From assembly GCA_020356305.1 (NCBI GenBank), contig CP070636.1, forward strand, positions 1,564,949-1,572,045: 7,097 nucleotides of DNA. The letters run 5' to 3'. This stretch comes from Candidatus Bathyarchaeota archaeon. GTDB taxonomy: Archaea > Thermoproteota > Bathyarchaeia > Bathyarchaeales > Bathyarchaeaceae. Positions 5,193 to 7,097 of the stretch are shown here, one piece after another (position 1 is the stretch's first letter; each line of letters begins with the position of its first letter). The notes beneath the pieces were generated by a model that was not told where the DNA came from, made no database searches, and saw nothing but the letters and a program-made list of their open reading frames with translations. The position numbers were made by a program, and so were the translations under genes.

Positions 5193-6239
5193 ATGCGCGG
5201 ATTTAGGGACCGGGACTTTCTTCAGACCAGAGAGGGCTTTTTCTTCTGTGTTGTTGGTCCATTTCATCCCTCCGATCGCGTAATCTCTTACCTCAAATAT
5301 GTTCCCGCTGAGTTCGGCGGCTGGGGGAAGGGGAAGAAAAGGTTTAGACGAGTTATGAAAACGTACACGATTCCCAGCCTGCTCGAAACTTTCAGTCTCC
5401 TAGAAAGAGAATATCCTCATTACCTGTTTGACTCGCCCGTCTACAACATCAGAATGACAGGGGTTCGTCACGCGCATATAGCCAAACATTTTAAGCCTGA
5501 GGAAAAGTTGGCTCAACTGGTCAGAACCCACCACCCAGACCCTTTGCAAAAAAAGCTGATCAGGTTTACATCTTTTTTGGCGGAGACAAGCAAGATTTCC
5601 GTCGGCTCGTTCGGAGTGACTGGTTCCATACTGCTTGATATTCATCACCCAGAATTTTCAGACCTCGACGTAACGATTTACGGTTTGAAAAACAGCTTGA
5701 CGGTCAAGAATGCTTTGACGACAGAAAATATTTTGTCGAACCCTGCGATCCAACGCTTTGAGGGTGGTATCCTCACGGCTTGGTGCGAAGCCAAAGCTCG
5801 GAACTACCCGCTAACAGTTGATGAAGCTTTGCAAATCTACGAAAGAAAGTGGAACATTGGGTTATTTGAGAACACGCGTTTTTCTCTTCACCCTGTGAGG
5901 CTGGAACAAGAGCTTTCAGAAAAGTACGGCGACAAAACTCACTATCCCGTGGAAACTATAATTGTTCGAGCTGTTGTTTGCGAAAGCGCTGACCCTATGT
6001 TTCTTCCGGCGGTATACTCAATTCGAGATGTAGAAGTTGTGGAAGGTCCATTAGTATCTGATATCGAAGAAGTGATCTCCTACGAGAGCTTGTACGACAA
6101 CTTAGCCGAGGTTGGAGAAGCCATCGAGGCTCGGGGAAAACTCGAGCGGGTTCTCGACACCAAGACTGGTCGAGAATACCATCGCGTTCTAGTGGGTTCG
6201 CCTGAGGGAAAGGGCAGGGAATACATCAAACTTAACTAG
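5193..6239 (+). CDS. Nucleotidyltransferase-domain protein, paralogue B (348 aa)
   Basis: This protein is homologous to paralogue A along its length. Numbered from ATG 5193, it opens with FRDRDFLQTREGFFF and carries VISYLKYVP at 30-38. The nucleotidyltransferase motif GSFGVTGSILLDIHHPEFSD (138-157) runs on into LDVTIYG, giving Gly-Ser at 144-145 and Asp157/Asp159. Shared features further on are MFLPAVYSIRD (about 269-279; MFRPATYQIKD in A) and the C-terminal ARGKLERVLDTKTGREYHRVLVG. The middle (170-230) differs most from A and includes an Ala/Trp/Cys-containing helix. The N-terminus and core look like the standard archaeal form of this family. The ATG at 5193 gives an N-terminus that aligns with A and follows AAAAAGGTTAAGG; the in-frame GTG at 5175 has no ribosome site. 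An unknown nucleotide-transfer role is inferred from the DxD motif only. It converges on ubiX with a 4-bp stop overlap. Confidence 0.86.
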   Translation: MRGFRDRDFLQTREGFFFCVVGPFHPSDRVISYLKYVPAEFGGWGKGKKRFRRVMKTYTIPSLLETFSLLEREYPHYLFDSPVYNIRMTGVRHAHIAKHFKPEEKLAQLVRTHHPDPLQKKLIRFTSFLAETSKISVGSFGVTGSILLDIHHPEFSDLDVTIYGLKNSLTVKNALTTENILSNPAIQRFEGGILTAWCEAKARNYPLTVDEALQIYERKWNIGLFENTRFSLHPVRLEQELSEKYGDKTHYPVETIIVRAVVCESADPMFLPAVYSIRDVEVVEGPLVSDIEEVISYESLYDNLAEVGEAIEARGKLERVLDTKTGREYHRVLVGSPEGKGREYIKLN

Positions 6240-6793
6240 GCTTCCCGCCACCTTTTGTAAAGTGCATGCTTCAAGTCCAAAAGATCCAAGATTCTACCAA
6301 CGACAAAGTCCACTACACCGTCAATGTCCTTAGGTTTGTGGTAGTAAGCAGGCATAGCCGGGACAATTGCAACGCCTTGTTCTGCTAACGCAAGCATGTT
6401 ACGAAGGTGGACAACGTTCAATGGGGTTTCACGTGGAACTAGGATCAATAGTCGTTTTTCCTTCAGCGTCACGTCTGCGGCTCTCAAAACCAGGTTGTCT
6501 GAGTATCCACACGCGATGCCTGCCAACGTTTTCATGCTGCATGGAATAATGATCATGCCATCTGTCTTGAATGACCCACTTACACTGGGAGAGTTCCAGT
6601 CATCCATATCGTAGCTATGATCGGCCAGCTTTTCAATGTCTTCTTTTGTCATTTCAAGCTCGTGCTTGATCACTTTTTCTGCAGCTTTGCTAATTATTAG
6701 GTGGGTTTCAACGTTTTTCTCTTGTAGCTTCTCAAGCAAACGTTGGCCATAGACTGCTCCGCTGGCTCCAGTGATGGCAATGATCAACCGCAC
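6236..6793 (-). CDS. ubiX: Flavin prenyltransferase UbiX
   Basis: This 185-residue protein has the full UbiX/Pad1-type flavoprotein fold. It opens with IIAITGASGAVYGQRLLE (4-21, the FMN-phosphate loop), followed by LIISKAA (32-38), HELE (44-47), DGMIIIPCSMKTLAGIACG (78-96), a helix RAADVTLKEKRLLILVPRETPL (104-125), and MPAYYHKPKDID (147-158). By family knowledge these segments carry the residues that bind FMN and the dimethylallyl phosphate donor. The enzyme makes prenylated FMN, the cofactor of UbiD-type (de)carboxylases; in archaea these serve aromatic-acid and isoprenoid/quinone-like metabolism. No ubiD is visible in the window. It starts with GTG at 6793 with at best a weak ribosome site (GGT). 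It lies 72 bp after ftr in the same direction and its TAG overlaps the TAG of paralogue B in CTAG. Confidence 0.95.
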   Translation of the reverse strand: MRLIIAITGASGAVYGQRLLEKLQEKNVETHLIISKAAEKVIKHELEMTKEDIEKLADHSYDMDDWNSPSVSGSFKTDGMIIIPCSMKTLAGIACGYSDNLVLRAADVTLKEKRLLILVPRETPLNVVHLRNMLALAEQGVAIVPAMPAYYHKPKDIDGVVDFVVGRILDLLDLKHALYKRWREA

Positions 6794-6818
6794 AGATATA
6801 CCAGCTGTTATTTCCGTG

Positions 6819-6826
6819 AAAATAAA
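6819..6826 (-). promoter_or_regulatory. Possible TATA box for ubiX
   Basis: The minus strand reads TTTATTTT here, about 26 nt before the GTG at 6793. That is the usual archaeal TATA-to-transcription-start distance, so the ubiX transcript could start at or very near the start codon. This would fit the lack of a good Shine-Dalgarno sequence. Read-through from ftr is the alternative. Confidence 0.3.
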
Positions 6827-6865
6827 TGGCTAATACGTGGGATAAAGGCTTTTTCTGTTCTAAAA

Positions 6866-7097
6866 CTATTGTAGCAGTAACACTTCTTTTAGATAGGCTT
6901 GAAAAGGACCGAGTTTGCCGCCGTAGTTTCCCGCCGAGATCTTGACAACCTCCGGAGTCTTCACCGCTGCTTTTATCCCTTCAGCCATAGCCTTTTCCAC
7001 GGCTTTGGAGTTTAAGCCTTTTATGACGATCTCATAGACGCTGTTCACGTTTTCGGGAATCTCTGAATCTGACACGATTCTTTTCAGTGTTGGACAG
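6866..7097 (-). CDS. ftr: Formylmethanofuran:tetrahydromethanopterin N-formyltransferase, C-terminal part
   Basis: The frame is open to the right edge, so the gene starts outside the window; the GTG at 7075 is internal. About 76 C-terminal residues are visible, beginning CPTLKRIVSDSEIPENVNSV, then YEIVIKGL, a helix with AMAEGIKAAVKTPEVV, and the family's closing motif KISAGNYGGKLGPFQAYLKEV. These match the end of Ftr (about 297 residues in methanogens). Ftr moves the formyl group between methanofuran and tetrahydromethanopterin, a cytoplasmic step of methanogenesis and of the archaeal methyl branch of the Wood-Ljungdahl pathway. Which of these applies cannot be read here. The tail (EVLLLQ) is slightly longer than the ends I recall in methanogens. 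ubiX follows 72 bp downstream. Confidence 0.93.
   Translation of the reverse strand, partial: CPTLKRIVSDSEIPENVNSVYEIVIKGLNSKAVEKAMAEGIKAAVKTPEVVKISAGNYGGKLGPFQAYLKEVLLLQ

Noticed and set aside
4101..6239. Minimal nucleotidyltransferase/HEPN-type toxin-antitoxin module
   Set aside because: Both proteins are about 345 residues long with extra N- and C-terminal regions, there is no HEPN partner, and they are two divergent paralogues rather than a toxin-antitoxin operon.
6367..6614. Plus-strand ORFs opposite ubiX
   Set aside because: They are antisense to conserved UbiX motifs and show no independent coding signal.

Overview
The window most likely comes from an archaeon, probably a Bathyarchaeia-like member of the Thermoproteota/Nitrososphaerota side. 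The strongest evidence is the 3' end of a formylmethanofuran:tetrahydromethanopterin formyltransferase gene (ftr) at the right edge. ATG, GTG and TTG starts with GGAG/GGAGGTG-type ribosome sites, and two copies of an archaeal-type nucleotidyltransferase, fit this. The lineage is inferred; the archaeal C1-pathway gene is read directly from the sequence.

Left part (1-1104, plus strand): the 3' part of a gene ending in a basic, probably winged-helix, DNA-binding domain runs in from the left edge and stops at 495. A T-rich spacer follows, containing an 11-bp inverted repeat 94 bp apart. Next is an unrecognised 75-codon ORF behind an excellent Shine-Dalgarno sequence. The stretch up to the cupin stop codon contains short GC-alternating islands, a 14-bp palindrome and a possible small second ORF.

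Middle part (1105-5129, all minus strand): in transcription order there is a nucleotidyltransferase-domain protein, a short-chain dehydrogenase/reductase (SDR), a decayed N-terminal fragment of an M24 (aminopeptidase P/creatinase-like) peptidase, an Old Yellow Enzyme-type flavin oxidoreductase with a C-terminal four-cysteine motif, and a small cupin. The last four look like an accessory catabolic or redox cluster acting on an unknown carbonyl/enoate-type small molecule.

Right part (5130-7097): a second nucleotidyltransferase paralogue is transcribed divergently from the first, with only 63 bp between the preferred start codons. The two share N-terminal, catalytic and C-terminal regions, and the same 9-bp leader sequence lies before both starts as an inverted repeat. 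The plus-strand paralogue converges on ubiX (flavin prenyltransferase), and both stop codons lie within one CTAG. ubiX lies downstream of, and in the same direction as, ftr.

The best candidates for something not yet described are the divergent nucleotidyltransferase pair and the SDR/M24-remnant/OYE/cupin cluster. I see no CRISPR array, tRNA, rRNA, transposase or obvious defence system.
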